A DNA stretch of 64,000 nucleotides from JAMXLO01 sp963850535 (GCA_963850535.1 CAWKMC010000025.1:122713-186712), one strand, 5' to 3'. Positions 8,761-18,805 are shown, counted from the stretch's first letter. Notes: generated by a model from the sequence alone, not told the origin. Made by a program: numbers and translations.

Positions 8761-10344
8761 ATGAATCGCCGACAGTTTATTGGCGCGGCTACCGCTGCGA
8801 CCCTCGCCACTCCAGCGGTGCGGGCTGCCGGTGATCCCAGGCTGCTGAAGTTTATTCCTCAGGCCGACATCGCACTGCTTGATCCGACGTTCGCCCCCGC
8901 TTTGGTCACACGCAATCACGCCTACATGGTATACGATACGCTATACGGAGTTGATGATGCCGTGCGACCGCGACCGCAGATGGCAGCGGGCCACGTGATC
9001 GAGGAGGATGGAAAGACCTGGAAGATCACGCTCCGAGATGGCCTTCGGTTTCATGACGGTGAAAAGGTGCTGGCGCGCGATGCGGTCGCCTCACTGAAGC
9101 GCTGGGCCAAACGCGATGTTTATGCAGTCTCGGTGTTCGCGCAGGTGGACGAGCTTGCGGCGCTTTCCGATAACGTACTGCAGTTCCGCCTCAAACGGCC
9201 GTTTCGACTCTTGGCCGATTTGCTGGGCAAGCCCAATCCTTTCGCGCCAGTGGTGATGCCGGAAAGGCTCGCACTGACCGAGCCAGGTCAGCAGGTCAAG
9301 GAGGTCATCGGCAGCGGCCCGTATAAATTTGCCATGGCTGAGCGCGTGCCCGGTTCGCTCGCTGTGTACCAGCGCAATACCGACTACATCCCACGCACGG
9401 ACGGGCCGCCGGTTGGCACCGTCGGCCCGAAGATCGCCAACTTCGATCGGGTTGAATGGCACACTATTCCCGATGCGGCGACAGCGGCGGCGGCGTTGCA
9501 GTCGGGTGAGATGGACTGGTGGGAACAGGCAACCTCCGATCTTCTGCCGCTGCTGCGCAAGAACCCAAACTTGACGATCGATGTGATCGACACGTTGGGC
9601 TACTATGCGGTGCTGCGGTTCAACCATCTGTATCCGCCGTTCAACAATGCAGGCATCCGACGGGCGCTGCTTGGCGCATTCAGCGAGACCGACATGATGA
9701 CGGCGGTAGCGGGTAATGATCGCTCGATGTGGACTGCCGGTGTCGGCACATTCACCCCAAGCTCGCCGCTCGCGAATGACGCCGGTATGGAGGTGCTGAA
9801 CAGTCCACGCGATCTGGCCAAGGTGAAGCGGGAGGTTGCAGCGGCCGGCTACAACGGCGAGAAATTCGTGTTCCTGGTGCCGACCGACCTGCCGGCGATC
9901 AATGCCATGAGCGAGATTGCAGCCGACATATTTCGCCAGCTCGGCATGAACATGGACTACCAGGCGCTCGACTGGGCGACGGTTGCGCAGCGGCTCAATT
10001 CGCCGGAGCCGCTCGACAAGGGTGGTTGGAGTCTGAACGCGAACTATGCGCCTGGCTATTCGGCGATGAGCCCCGCAGCGCATGGCTTTTTGCGTGGCCT
10101 GGGACGGAGGTCGCTGTTCGGCTGGCCCGATATGCCGCGGATCGAGGAACTGCGCAGCGCTTGGATCGACGCCACCGAACCTGAGGAACAGAAACGCATC
10201 TGCCGTGAAATCCAGATGCAGGCGTTCCAGGACGTGCCCTACATCCCACTCGGCGCGTTCTTTTTCGCCTCGGCCTATCGAAGAGACCTGACGGGAATGC
10301 TCAAGGGCAGCGTGCCGATGTTCACCAATGTGCGACGAGCGTGA
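8761..10344 (+). CDS. ABC transporter substrate-binding protein, family 5 (peptide/nickel/opine type), 527 aa
   Basis: A periplasmic solute-binding protein of the DppA/OppA class. Residues 1-23 (MNRRQFIGAATAATLATPAV...) form a Tat-like signal peptide with paired arginines. The mature protein has the class pattern: YDTLYGVDDAVRPRPQMA near the N-terminus, the W.ITLRDGLRFHDGE motif at about 78-100, and VIGSGPYKF at about 182. No permease or ATPase genes of the family flank it, so it is an orphan binding protein whose ligand (peptide, glutathione, opine or other) cannot be inferred. ATG 8761 follows GGAGG (8750-8754) by six bases. It converges on lepA with three bases between stops. Confidence 0.88.
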   Translation: MNRRQFIGAATAATLATPAVRAAGDPRLLKFIPQADIALLDPTFAPALVTRNHAYMVYDTLYGVDDAVRPRPQMAAGHVIEEDGKTWKITLRDGLRFHDGEKVLARDAVASLKRWAKRDVYAVSVFAQVDELAALSDNVLQFRLKRPFRLLADLLGKPNPFAPVVMPERLALTEPGQQVKEVIGSGPYKFAMAERVPGSLAVYQRNTDYIPRTDGPPVGTVGPKIANFDRVEWHTIPDAATAAAALQSGEMDWWEQATSDLLPLLRKNPNLTIDVIDTLGYYAVLRFNHLYPPFNNAGIRRALLGAFSETDMMTAVAGNDRSMWTAGVGTFTPSSPLANDAGMEVLNSPRDLAKVKREVAAAGYNGEKFVFLVPTDLPAINAMSEIAADIFRQLGMNMDYQALDWATVAQRLNSPEPLDKGGWSLNANYAPGYSAMSPAAHGFLRGLGRRSLFGWPDMPRIEELRSAWIDATEPEEQKRICREIQMQAFQDVPYIPLGAFFFASAYRRDLTGMLKGSVPMFTNVRRA

Positions 10345-10347
10345 CGA

Positions 10348-12147
10348 TCAAGCGTCCATCTTTAGTGCCGCCAGGAAGGCAGACTGCGGGATCTCCACCT
10401 TGCCGAACTGGCGCATGCGCTTTTTGCCCTCTTTCTGCTTCTCCAGCAGCTTGCGTTTGCGGGTGACGTCGCCGCCATAGCACTTGGCAGTAACATCCTT
10501 CGACAGCGCACCGAGTGTCTCGCGGGCAATGATCCGGCCGCCGATCGCGGCCTGGATGGCGATCTTGAACAGCTGGCGCGGGATCAGGTCCTTGAGCTTG
10601 GCACAGATCGCGCGCCCGCGCGCCTCGGCTGCATTGCGATGCGCGATGAATGACAGTGCGTCAACCGGATCGCCGTTCACCAGGATGGAAATGCGCACCA
10701 GCTCGCCGGGTGCGTAGTCGTCTATCTGATAGTCGAAGCTGGCGTAGCCGCGCGATACCGACTTCAGCCGGTCATAGAAGTCGAACACCACCTCATTCAG
10801 CGGCAGACGATACACCGCCATCGCACGGTTGCCGACGTAGGTCAGATCCACCTGCTCGCCGCGCCGCTCGTTGCACAACTGTAGCACGGCGCCGAGGTAG
10901 TCGTCTGGCACCATGATGGTGGCGCGGATCCAGGGCTCCTCGATGTGGTCAATGACACTGCCGTCCGGCATGTCCACCGGATTGTGCAACTCCTGCATCT
11001 CACCGTTCGTGCGGTGAATGCGGTACACCACCGAAGGCGCGGTTGCGATCAGGTCCAGATCGAATTCGCGCGTCAGGCGCTCTTGGATGATCTCCAGGTG
11101 CAGAAGCCCGAGGAAGCCGCAGCGGAAACCGAAGCCCAACGCAGCCGAGGTCTCCGGCTCATAATGGAAACTCGCGTCGTTCAGCCGCAGCCGCGCCAGA
11201 GATTCACGAAGTTTTTCGAAGTCATCGGCGTCGACCGGATAAAGCCCACACCACACCACAGGCACTGATGGCTTGAACCCAGGCAACGGTTTGGCGGCCG
11301 GCGCCCGGTCATCGGTGATGGTGTCACCGACCGAGCAGTCGGCCACCGTCTTGATCGCCGCGGTGATGTAACCGATCTCGCCAGGTCCCAGGTCATCGAC
11401 GGGGATCATCTTCGGACTGAACACGCCGACCTGTTCCACCTGGTGCACCGCGCCGGTGGACATCATCCGAACCTTCTGGCCGCGCTTGATCCGCCCGTCC
11501 TTCACCCGGATCAGGATGACCACACCGAGGTACTGGTCGTACCAGCTATCGACCAGGAGTGCCTTCAGCGGCAACCCGGCATCACCTTTGGGCGGTGGCA
11601 GGCGCTGCACCAGCGCCTCCAGCACGCCCTCGATGTTGAGACCAGTCTTGGCGCTGATCTGCACGGCGTCAGCGGCATCCAGGCCGATCACGTCCTCGAT
11701 CTGCTGCTTGACCCGTTCGGGTTCCGCCGCCGGCAGGTCGATCTTGTTCAGCACCGGAACAATCTCGTGGTTGGCCTCGATCGCCTGATAGACGTTTGCC
11801 AAGGTCTGTGCCTCGACGCCCTGAGAGGCATCCACCACCAGCAGCGACCCCTCGCAGGCGGCAAGGCTGCGGGACACCTCGTAGGAGAAGTCCACGTGGC
11901 CCGGGGTGTCCATCAGGTTCAGCTCATAGACCTGACCATCTTTGGCTTGATAGGTCAGCCGCACGGTCTGTGCCTTGATCGTAATCCCGCGCTCCCGCTC
12001 CAACTCCATGTTGTCGAGGACCTGGGGGGTCATCTCCCTGTCGCTGAGTGCTCCGGTGGTCTGGATCAGGCGATCCGCCAGGGTGGACTTCCCATGGTCG
12101 ATATGCGCGATGATCGCAAAGTTGCGGATGTGGTCGAGCGGGGTCAT
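10348..12147 (-). CDS. lepA: Elongation factor 4 (LepA), ribosome back-translocase GTPase
   Basis: A 599-residue translational GTPase. The G domain starts at once: AHIDHGKST (14-22) is the P-loop, DTPGHVDF is G3 and NKID is G4. The C-terminal LepA-specific domain is complete, ending near RKRKLLEKQKEGKKRMRQFG, a highly conserved tail that contacts the A site. Length agrees with the family (about 600). The frame extends upstream to a GTG at 12192, adding 15 residues not usual in LepA; I prefer ATG 12147, where MTPLDHIRNFAIIAH matches the family start, although no strong Shine-Dalgarno is seen. The TPR-repeat gene lies next downstream of the stop at 10348 side is aquired by no partner; upstream neighbours are independent. 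Confidence 0.96.
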   Translation of the reverse strand: MTPLDHIRNFAIIAHIDHGKSTLADRLIQTTGALSDREMTPQVLDNMELERERGITIKAQTVRLTYQAKDGQVYELNLMDTPGHVDFSYEVSRSLAACEGSLLVVDASQGVEAQTLANVYQAIEANHEIVPVLNKIDLPAAEPERVKQQIEDVIGLDAADAVQISAKTGLNIEGVLEALVQRLPPPKGDAGLPLKALLVDSWYDQYLGVVILIRVKDGRIKRGQKVRMMSTGAVHQVEQVGVFSPKMIPVDDLGPGEIGYITAAIKTVADCSVGDTITDDRAPAAKPLPGFKPSVPVVWCGLYPVDADDFEKLRESLARLRLNDASFHYEPETSAALGFGFRCGFLGLLHLEIIQERLTREFDLDLIATAPSVVYRIHRTNGEMQELHNPVDMPDGSVIDHIEEPWIRATIMVPDDYLGAVLQLCNERRGEQVDLTYVGNRAMAVYRLPLNEVVFDFYDRLKSVSRGYASFDYQIDDYAPGELVRISILVNGDPVDALSFIAHRNAAEARGRAICAKLKDLIPRQLFKIAIQAAIGGRIIARETLGALSKDVTAKCYGGDVTRKRKLLEKQKEGKKRMRQFGKVEIPQSAFLAALKMDA

Positions 12148-12204
12148 GCCGGCGTTCAGATAGAGGCTTCGGTGGCCTGTGTCATCCACCACCCGGCCCG
12201 AATG

Positions 12205-12921
12205 TCACGGTGCGGTGACCCCCCATTGGCGGAATTTGGCCGCGACGTCTGGGTCGATCTGCTCCGCGGCGGCGATGTCCCGCCGGCCCTTCTCCTGGTC
12301 CGATTGCTTCAGATAGGCCACCCCTCGGCCATAAAGCGACGTTGCGGACCGCGGCCGCTGCTGCAGGGCTGTGTCGTAGTCGGCGATTGCCTGCTCCGGA
12401 CGACCGAGCTTCAGGTAGACAAATCCGCGGCTGTCGAGCGTCGTGACACCGTCCGGCCGGAGTTTCAGCGACTCGTCACAGTCCGCCAGGGCCTCGGTCA
12501 ATGCGCCTAGGATGGCGCGTGACCAGCAACGATTGTTGAACGCGGCCGAGTAGGTCGGCTCCAGATCGATGGCGCGGCTGAAGTCGGAGACGGCGCGCTC
12601 ATGCTGATTCTGGCGTGACCAGGCATAGCCTCGGTTGTTGTACGCAAGCGGATCGCGCGGATCGAGTCGGATCGACTGATCGAGATCGGCCATCGCTCGA
12701 TCGTACTGACTTCCGCGGGTATAAGCGTAGCCCCGATTGTTGAAGGCCATGGCAAGCCTGTCGCGCGGTTCGTGCTTCGCGTCGATGATCTCGGTGCAGG
12801 CCTTTATGACGTTTTCGAGGCTGCTTGGGTCGTTGCACTGATCCCACTGCTCCGCCCCGGTCTGCGCATGAGCGCGGGTCGCCAGGGCAGCCACGAACAA
12901 GACAATGAGTCCTCCGCGCAA
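12205..12921 (-). CDS. Secreted tetratricopeptide-repeat protein, 238 aa
   Basis: A signal peptide is visible at residues 1-19 (basic start, hydrophobic core, cleavage after RAHA). The mature part has about five TPR units between residues 55 and 225, recognisable from repeated NNRGYAY..., ...A..D...AI.L.P motifs at 34-residue intervals (for example FNNRGYAYTR, YNNRGYAWSR and DSRGFVYLKL). Such proteins act as scaffolds for protein-protein contacts in the periplasm; no enzymatic domain is attached and the partner is unknown. The start is TTG 12921, supported by AGGAG six bases upstream. It is 57 bases upstream of lepA on the same strand and could be transcribed with it. Confidence 0.82.
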   Translation of the reverse strand: MRGGLIVLFVAALATRAHAQTGAEQWDQCNDPSSLENVIKACTEIIDAKHEPRDRLAMAFNNRGYAYTRGSQYDRAMADLDQSIRLDPRDPLAYNNRGYAWSRQNQHERAVSDFSRAIDLEPTYSAAFNNRCWSRAILGALTEALADCDESLKLRPDGVTTLDSRGFVYLKLGRPEQAIADYDTALQQRPRSATSLYGRGVAYLKQSDQEKGRRDIAAAEQIDPDVAAKFRQWGVTAP

Positions 12922-13065
12922 TGCCTTCTCCTATTCAAGCTTTCAGCCCGGCTTCGGCAGCGCGGCAATGGCCGCCTCTAGTCAACGATAGAGGTATCGG
13001 CTGCACTTGCCAAATCCGACGACTATTGCCTCGGCGCCGGCGACGACCCGTACGTCTCTACAACG

Positions 13066-14340
13066 TTAATACACCTCGGCGTACCGGTTGCAGAGCTCGT
13101 TCACGGCCCACTCGGCGACGTGTTTCACCTCGGAGCGCTTGTGCCGCAGATAGGCTTCCAGGAAGACCGGGCCGAACCACCCGGCGACGGCCTTGCTCGC
13201 CGCCATCATGTCGAGGGCTTGCCCCAGCGAATGCGGCAGTTGCTCGGGCCTGTCGGCCGACGGCGGCAGGCCGAGCTTGCGCTGCAGGCCATCGGCACCG
13301 GCAAAGATGACGGCGCCCAAGGCCAGATACGGACTGGCCGCGGCGTCGCAAACACGAAATTCAATATTGGACTGTCGTGCCACATCGGCGGGATCGGCGG
13401 CGGCGAAGGCGGGGCAGACGCGCAGCGCCGCACCGCGGTCCTGCTGCACGATGTCGATCAACGTCGGCGCCCAGCGGTTCGGCGTCAGGCGGAGATACGA
13501 AACCGGCGACGGCGCCGTGATAGCGCAGATGGACGGCAGATGATGCAGCACGCCGGCACAAAAATGCTGCGCCATCATGCTAAGACCCATCTGTCCAGCC
13601 GCGTCGTGGGTGATCGGCTCGCCTGACGCATCCTGCAGGCTCATGTGGATGTGCACACCATTGCCGACGCCGGACGCTTCGGGCATCGGCGAGAAGCAGG
13701 CGCGGAAGCCATGCCGATGCGCCGCGGCGCGTGCCATCTCGCGCGTGATCACTGCGTGGTCGGCCGACACCAGCGCGTCCGATGGGGCCACGGTCACTTC
13801 GAACTGCCGGGTGCCATATTCGGCCAGGAATGAATCCGGACGCATGCCGGCAGCACGCAGAGCCGCGACGAAACTCTCGCCGAATGTGCCCTGACGACGA
13901 AACGCGTTCAGGCTATAGGCGTCGCCATCGCGGTGCTGATTGCCGGTGTAGACGAACTCTTGTTCGAATGCCGCCAACAACCGAATGCCGCCTGCGGCAT
14001 GCAACGCAGCGATGGCGCGGCGGAGGAATTCGCGCGGGCAGCACTCCCACGGCGTGCCATCGGTATTACGGATGTCGCCCAGGAAGAAGTGTTCCGGCGC
14101 CGATCCGTCCTCGAAGTCCACGCGGACCTCGACTGTCGGGTCCGGAACGATCATCAGGTCGCCGGCGGTACCGAAAGGCGTGTCGAGGATCGGTCCGAAC
14201 GCCGTCTGCATCAGGTTGGAATGCGTCCAGCCGACACCCCTGCGACTGCGTGCGTCGATGTCCTGGGCGGGGAAGCCCTTTCCTCGCACATGCCCGGCGA
14301 TATCGCATGTGCCGACAAAGACCAGCTCCTCGCGCAGCAT
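13066..14340 (-). CDS. Glutamine-synthetase-family ligase (PuuA/GlnT-like), 424 aa
   Basis: A GS-fold ATP-dependent ligase. From ATG 14340, the metal-binding glutamates E126-x-E128 (FEQEF), E174 (AEYG) and E181 (RQFEVTVAP), and the NGVHIHMS motif with H230, are present; LTPNRWAP is the later substrate loop. The sequence is of the gamma-glutamylamine/polyamine synthetase-like branch and not GlnA type I, as it lacks the adenylylation-loop tyrosine region and starts MLREELVFVGTCDIAGHVRG. It therefore probably joins glutamate, or another acid, to an amine; the substrate is unknown. ATG 14340 has GGAGG five bases upstream; codons at 14352 (ATG) and 14358 (GTG) are alternatives. The next gene, pheT, lies upstream on the same strand, 92 bases away. 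Confidence 0.87.
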   Translation of the reverse strand: MLREELVFVGTCDIAGHVRGKGFPAQDIDARSRRGVGWTHSNLMQTAFGPILDTPFGTAGDLMIVPDPTVEVRVDFEDGSAPEHFFLGDIRNTDGTPWECCPREFLRRAIAALHAAGGIRLLAAFEQEFVYTGNQHRDGDAYSLNAFRRQGTFGESFVAALRAAGMRPDSFLAEYGTRQFEVTVAPSDALVSADHAVITREMARAAAHRHGFRACFSPMPEASGVGNGVHIHMSLQDASGEPITHDAAGQMGLSMMAQHFCAGVLHHLPSICAITAPSPVSYLRLTPNRWAPTLIDIVQQDRGAALRVCPAFAAADPADVARQSNIEFRVCDAAASPYLALGAVIFAGADGLQRKLGLPPSADRPEQLPHSLGQALDMMAASKAVAGWFGPVFLEAYLRHKRSEVKHVAEWAVNELCNRYAEVY

Positions 14341-14432
14341 GCCACCCTCCATTGTCACTCACGCTGAGCGTAGCGCGGCGCCCGCATGAGTGAGAACCGC
14401 TCGCTATGCTTGCGTCCCCATGCCTGCCGATC

Positions 14433-16896
14433 TCAGCGCAACGTGGCGCCCGTCGCCTTGGTCACCGCTGCCACCACCTTCTGCGATACGGCATCGATTT
14501 CGGCATCGGTCAGCGAGCGTTCGCGGGGCTGAAACACCACTTCGATGGCCATGGACTTTTTGCCGGATGGCAGCCGGTCGCCCTGAAAGACATCGAACAA
14601 TGATACGCCAGCGATCAGGTTACGCTCGGCTCCTCGCGCGGCGCGTATCACCGCGTCAGCGGTGACGTCGCTGTCGGCGAGAAATGCAAAGTCGCGGCGG
14701 ATCGGCTGGAAGGGCGCGAGGTCAGGAGCCGCTTTCCGACGCCGCTTTGGTTCGGCGACCGCGTCGAGGTTCAGATGGAACGCGGCAACCGGCCCAGTTA
14801 GATCGAGCGCCTTGAGCACCCGCGGATGCAGTTCACCGAAGCTGCCAAGCACGGTTTTGGAACCCTGCCGCAGGGTGGCGGAGCGGCCCGGGTGATAGAA
14901 TGCAGGCGCGTCCTGCATCAGCACCAGTGCATCGAGCGGAATGCCAACCGCGGTCATCGCTGCCCACAGATCACCCTTGGCGTCCATCGCATCGATCGGC
15001 CGGGGCGGGCTGAGCCAGTTGCGCGGCGTCGCACCTGCCCGCAGTCCAGCCGCAATCCAGCTCTGGCGCTCACTGGCGGCGAGAGTAAAGCCGGGGCCGA
15101 CCTCAAACAGCGCAATGTCGGGATAGCCGCGTGCCCCGTTGCGCTGCGCTGCGAGCACCAGCGTCGCGATGGGTGTCGGGCGCAGTTGGTCAAGGTCGGC
15201 AGCAATCGGGTTGGTCAGACGCAGGGCGTCGGGGGTATCACCAAACAGCGCAGCGATGTCATGCGGCATGAAGCTGAAGGTGACGCATTCAGCCATGCCT
15301 TGGGCGGCGAGTGTGCGGCGCACCAGCTCCGTGCGCGTCTGCTTCGTGGTGAGCGTGGGAAGCGGTACTGGTGAAACGCGCGGCAGCGAGACGGACGGCA
15401 CCGCATCGAGGCCGCGCAGCCGCAGCACTTCCTCGACGAGGTCGGCTTCCGGTTCGATCATGGCACAGCCTTTGGCCGCCTTGGCGGCCACGGCCGGGTC
15501 GAGGGTCTCCGTCTGCGTCAGCTCGATTCTTGCCGCGACATCGTTGCGCCAGGAGGGGACGGCAACTGTGACGCTGGTCGCATCGTGGTGCTGCACGGCA
15601 AAGCCGAGCCGATCCAGCGATGCAACGGCTTCTTCGCTGGAAATGGCGGAGCCACCGAGACCGGCGATCCGCTTGAAGCGCAGGGTGGCAGAACGTTGCC
15701 AGGCAGGCGGTGCACCCGCTTCGATGACTTCGCCTGGCTCGCCACCGCAAAGCTCCAGCACCATAGCGGTGGCAGCTTCCAATGCACGCGGCATCAGCAC
15801 CGGGTCGATACCACGCTCGAAGCGCTGGCGCGCGTCGGAGACGATAGCGTGGCGACGACCAGTCAGCGCGACCCGGATGGGATCGAACAACGCACACTCG
15901 ATGAATGCGCTGGTGGTGCGGTCATCGCATCCCGTTGGCTCGCCACCCATCACACCCGCCATCGACTGCACGCCGGCGGCATCGGCGATGGCGCAGTCCT
16001 CCTGGGTCACGATGTAGTCCCGGCCGTTCAGAGCATGGAAGGTTTCGTTACGGCCAGGGCGCAGCGTCAGAACGTCACCCGAGAGCTTCGATACGTCGAA
16101 CACATGCAGCGGTCGACCGAGATCGATGGTGAAGAAGTTGGTGATGTCCACCAGTGTGTTGATCGGCCGCAGGCGGACCGAGATCAGTCGGTCCTGCAAC
16201 CATTGCGGGCTCGGACCATTGCGGAGATTGCGGACGGTGCGGCCGAGGATCCAAGGGCAAAATTCGGGGTAATCGATCTGCCAGCGTGGGCCGCCTGCGA
16301 AGCTGGGTGCGATCTCTGCGGGCGCCCAGGGCTTCAACGTGCCAATCCCGGCAGCGGCGAGGTCGCGCGCGATGCCGCGGACAGAGAAGCAGTCACCGCG
16401 GTTGGGTGTGACGCTGACATCGATCAGCGGATCGTTGAGGCCTGCCCACTCTGCGTAATGGGCACCGACCGGTGCATCTTCGGGCAGATCGACGATGCCG
16501 GCATGCTCATCGCTGATGCCGAGTTCCCGTTCTGACAACAGCATGCCGGCGCTGCGCACTCCGCGGATCTCGCCGACCTTGAGGGTGATGCCGGTTCCGG
16601 GAATAAAGCTGCCGGGGGGTGCGAATACGCCCTTCATACCGGTACGCGCGTTTGGTGCCCCGCAGACCACCGTGGCGGTGCCATCACCGGTGTCGAGAGT
16701 GACAGACGCGCAAGCGATCAGCGTTCGGATGCTGCACAGCCTCGATCACTCTGGCGATGCGGAACGCAGCGAGCGTGGCTCCGCGGTCTTCGACGCCCTC
16801 CACCTCCAGGCCAATGCGCGTCAGCGTGTCCGTGATCTGCTGGAGCGTAGCGTCAGTGTCGAGATGCGTCTTCAGCCAGGACAGGGTGAATTTCAT
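14433..16896 (-). CDS. pheT: Phenylalanyl-tRNA synthetase beta subunit (frameshifted in this sequence)
   Basis: The beta subunit of the cytoplasmic alpha2-beta2 enzyme that charges tRNA-Phe. Residues 1-60 (MKFTLSWLKTHLDTDATLQQ...) are in one frame and the remaining 750 or so in another. The OB-fold EMAP-like domain (about 40-150), B3/B4 editing region, B5 and the C-terminal anticodon-binding FDX-ACB domain (FQPIRRDFAFLAD onward) are all present. Removing one base near 16700 gives RVCTLDTGDGTATVVCGAP and an uninterrupted protein of 820 residues, the normal length. Because pheT is essential and everything after the break is intact, a sequence error is by far the likeliest explanation. The gene is last in rpmI-rplT-pheS-pheT and follows pheS after 87 bases that contain a GC-rich palindrome. 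Confidence 0.94.
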
Positions 16897-16922
16897 CGGC
16901 GGGGGTCGAGGGAGCGGTTGAC

Positions 16923-16962
16923 GCCCCCTCCCCCCTCCCCCTCCCGCGAGGGGAGGGGGAGC
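16923..16962. repeat. GC-rich palindromic intergenic repeat inside the pheS-pheT gap
   Basis: The core CCCTCCCGCGAGGGGAGGGG at 16939-16958 contains an inverted pair (CCCCTC/GAGGGG) with a short loop and is flanked by more C and G runs. The identical core occurs again at 35763-35782. It would form a strong hairpin in the pheST transcript but has no U tract, so it looks like a dispersed repeat and not a terminator. Confidence 0.75.
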
Positions 16963-16983
16963 TTTCTGCCGACCGCCCGTGCA

Positions 16984-18051
16984 TCATCCGCCCTCGTGCA
17001 GCATCGTGGGCGAAAGCGGCGAAAACCCGTAATGGCGCAGCCAGCGGATGTCGGACTCGAAGAACGGGCGCAGGTCGGTCATGCCGTGCTTCAACATGGC
17101 GATCCGTTCAACGCCCATGCCCCAAGCAAAGCCCTGCCACTCGCGCGGATCGATGCCGCAATTGGCAAGCACGCGTGGGTGGACCATGCCGGAGCCCAAA
17201 ATCTCCAACCAGTCGCCGCCCTGACCGAGTTCGCCGCTGCGGCGATTCCAGCCGATGTCCACCTCCATCGATGGCTCGGTGAACGGGAAATAACTGGAAC
17301 GAAAGCGCACCGGAAGATCGGCGATACCGAAGAAGCTGCGCAGGAAGTCGAGCAGCGTCCCCTTCAGGTGGCCGAGATGCAGATCGCGATCCAGCACGAG
17401 GCCCTCACACTGATGGAACATCGGCGAGTGCGTGGCGTCATGGTCTGCGCGATAGGTGCGGCCGATGACGATGATGCGGATCGGCGGCTGGCGCGAAAGC
17501 ATGGTGCGGATCTGCACCGGCGAGGTCTGGGTGCGCAGCACCGGTGGTGGAAGGTTGCCCTGCGGAGGAAGGTAGAACGTGTCGTGGTCGGCGCGCGCGG
17601 GATGGTGCGCCGGGATATTGAGCGCCGAAAAATTCATCCAATCGGACTCGATGTCGGGGCCTTCTGCGATCTCGCAGCCCATGGCGCCGAAGATGGCGGC
17701 GATCTCCTCCATGGTTCGGCTAATCGGATGCACACTGCCGACCTCGCGCGGACGCGGCGGCAGAGTCGGATCGAGCCGTTCCGTTGCCAGGCGCGCGTCG
17801 AGCTCTGCTTCCTCCAGTTCGATGCGGCGGGCTTCAATTCTGGCGGTGAGGGAATCCTTAAGCTGGTTCAACGCGGCGCCACGTTGGCGGCGCTGCTCGG
17901 GCGGCGCTTTCCCTAGGTCACGCAGGAGCGCCGTGAGGCGGCCGTTGCGGCCCAATGTAGCGACCCGGACGGCGTCCCACGCGCGTAGATCGGTCGCGGC
18001 GGCAAGTGCAGCCTCGGTTTCGTGCTCAAGGGCTGACAGGTCGTCGGTCAT
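16984..18051 (-). CDS. pheS: Phenylalanyl-tRNA synthetase alpha subunit
   Basis: The catalytic subunit of PheRS. The N-terminal coiled-coil arm spans about residues 1-85 (TARIEARRIELEEAELDARL), followed by the class II aminoacylation core with motif 1 near HPISRTMEEI, motif 2 as VRFRSSYFPFTEPS and motif 3 as WGMGVERIAMLKHG. HDATHSPMFHQCEG, typical of PheS, is present. The length of 355 residues is normal. It is the third gene of rpmI-rplT-pheS-pheT, 40 bases downstream of rplT. No Phe-rich leader peptide or T-box was seen in the operon leader. Confidence 0.97.
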   Translation of the reverse strand: MTDDLSALEHETEAALAAATDLRAWDAVRVATLGRNGRLTALLRDLGKAPPEQRRQRGAALNQLKDSLTARIEARRIELEEAELDARLATERLDPTLPPRPREVGSVHPISRTMEEIAAIFGAMGCEIAEGPDIESDWMNFSALNIPAHHPARADHDTFYLPPQGNLPPPVLRTQTSPVQIRTMLSRQPPIRIIVIGRTYRADHDATHSPMFHQCEGLVLDRDLHLGHLKGTLLDFLRSFFGIADLPVRFRSSYFPFTEPSMEVDIGWNRRSGELGQGGDWLEILGSGMVHPRVLANCGIDPREWQGFAWGMGVERIAMLKHGMTDLRPFFESDIRWLRHYGFSPLSPTMLHEGG

Positions 18052-18091
18052 GGCGTGAATCCAGGGTCCCGGTTACTCGCCGGGATAACGA

Positions 18092-18445
18092 TCAAAGCGC
18101 GGCCTGTACCTTCCTGACGATCTCCGAAAAGGCGGCGGCATCGTCATAGGCAATGGCGGCGAGCACCTTTCGGTCGATCTCGATGTTGGCCTTCTTCAGT
18201 CCGTCGATAAAGCGGCTGTAGGTCAGGCCATGCTCGCGCACGGCGGCGTTGATGCGCTGGATCCACAATCCCCGGAAGTCGCGCTTCTTGTTGCGCCGGT
18301 CGCGGTAGGCGTACTGCAGCGATTTCTCCAGCCGCTGTTTCGCCGCCCGGTATGTGGTGGAGGTGCGACCGCGAAAGCCCTTTGACTGTTCGAGGACCTT
18401 CTTGTGCCGCGCGTGCGTCGTCGTGCCGCGCTTGACGCGTGCCAT
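18092..18445 (-). CDS. rplT: 50S ribosomal protein L20
   Basis: A highly basic protein of 117 residues, close to the usual 118-119. It carries ARVKRGTTTHARHKKVL at the start and YAYRDRRNKKRDFRGLWI in the middle, both L20 signatures. L20 binds 23S rRNA early in 50S assembly and in some bacteria represses its own operon by binding the rpmI-rplT mRNA. It lies 13 bases downstream of rpmI and 40 bases upstream of pheS, so it belongs to the same transcript. The start ATG 18445 fits the family's N-terminus exactly. Confidence 0.98.
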   Translation of the reverse strand: MARVKRGTTTHARHKKVLEQSKGFRGRTSTTYRAAKQRLEKSLQYAYRDRRNKKRDFRGLWIQRINAAVREHGLTYSRFIDGLKKANIEIDRKVLAAIAYDDAAAFSEIVRKVQAAL

Positions 18446-18458
18446 TGGCCTGCTCCTC

Positions 18459-18662
18459 TCAATCCAACCCGTAGGGCGCCCAGCTCTTTACTGTGCGGGC
18501 GTCCATAGGCGTAAGGACCTGCATGCGGCGGTTGGCGCGCTTGGCCTTCGTCGTCCGGGCGGAGAGGTTGTGTTGCTTCATCCCGGGGCCAGCTTTCACC
18601 TTGCCCGTGGCAGTGATCTTGAATCGCTTCTTGACCGATGACTTGGTCTTCACCTTGGGCAT
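18459..18662 (-). CDS. rpmI: 50S ribosomal protein L35
   Basis: A 67-residue basic protein beginning MPKVKTKSSVKKRFKITATG, the standard L35 sequence, and ending in a typical DARTVKSWAPYG. The frame is open upstream to 18836, but ATG 18662 is right because it gives the family N-terminus and has AAGGAG seven bases upstream. It is the first gene of the rpmI-rplT-pheST operon. The translation-initiation factor gene infC, which sits in front of rpmI in many bacteria, is absent; a methyltransferase gene on the same strand lies upstream instead. Confidence 0.98.
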   Translation of the reverse strand: MPKVKTKSSVKKRFKITATGKVKAGPGMKQHNLSARTTKAKRANRRMQVLTPMDARTVKSWAPYGLD

Positions 18663-18753
18663 TTCGATCTCCTTTTCACCGGGCCTGCGCCATTGGCAGG
18701 CGATCGCGGCCGGGCATGCCCATTCCAGGCCCGGGCGCGCGATAAGGGGCGGG

Positions 18754-18782
18754 TGTGTAGCGGAGCCAAAGGAGTGGGGCAA
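18754..18782 (-). promoter_or_regulatory. Candidate sigma-70-type promoter of rpmI-rplT-pheST
   Basis: Reading the minus strand, TTGCCC (18782-18777) and TACACA (18759-18754) are separated by 17 bases, a fair match to the alphaproteobacterial housekeeping consensus. It lies about 90 bases upstream of the rpmI start. Only the spacing and the partial matches support it. Confidence 0.35.
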
Positions 18783-18805
18783 GGGCGAAGGGCCAGACCG
18801 TGCTG

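Noticed and set aside
11443..12510. A 355-codon open frame on the plus strand opposite lepA
   Set aside because: It is the antisense of a certain gene, has His/Asp-rich shadow composition and no recognisable domain.
16923..16962. Repeat blocks as a CRISPR array or rho-independent terminators
   Set aside because: Copies are too few and irregular for CRISPR, and no U tract follows the hairpins.
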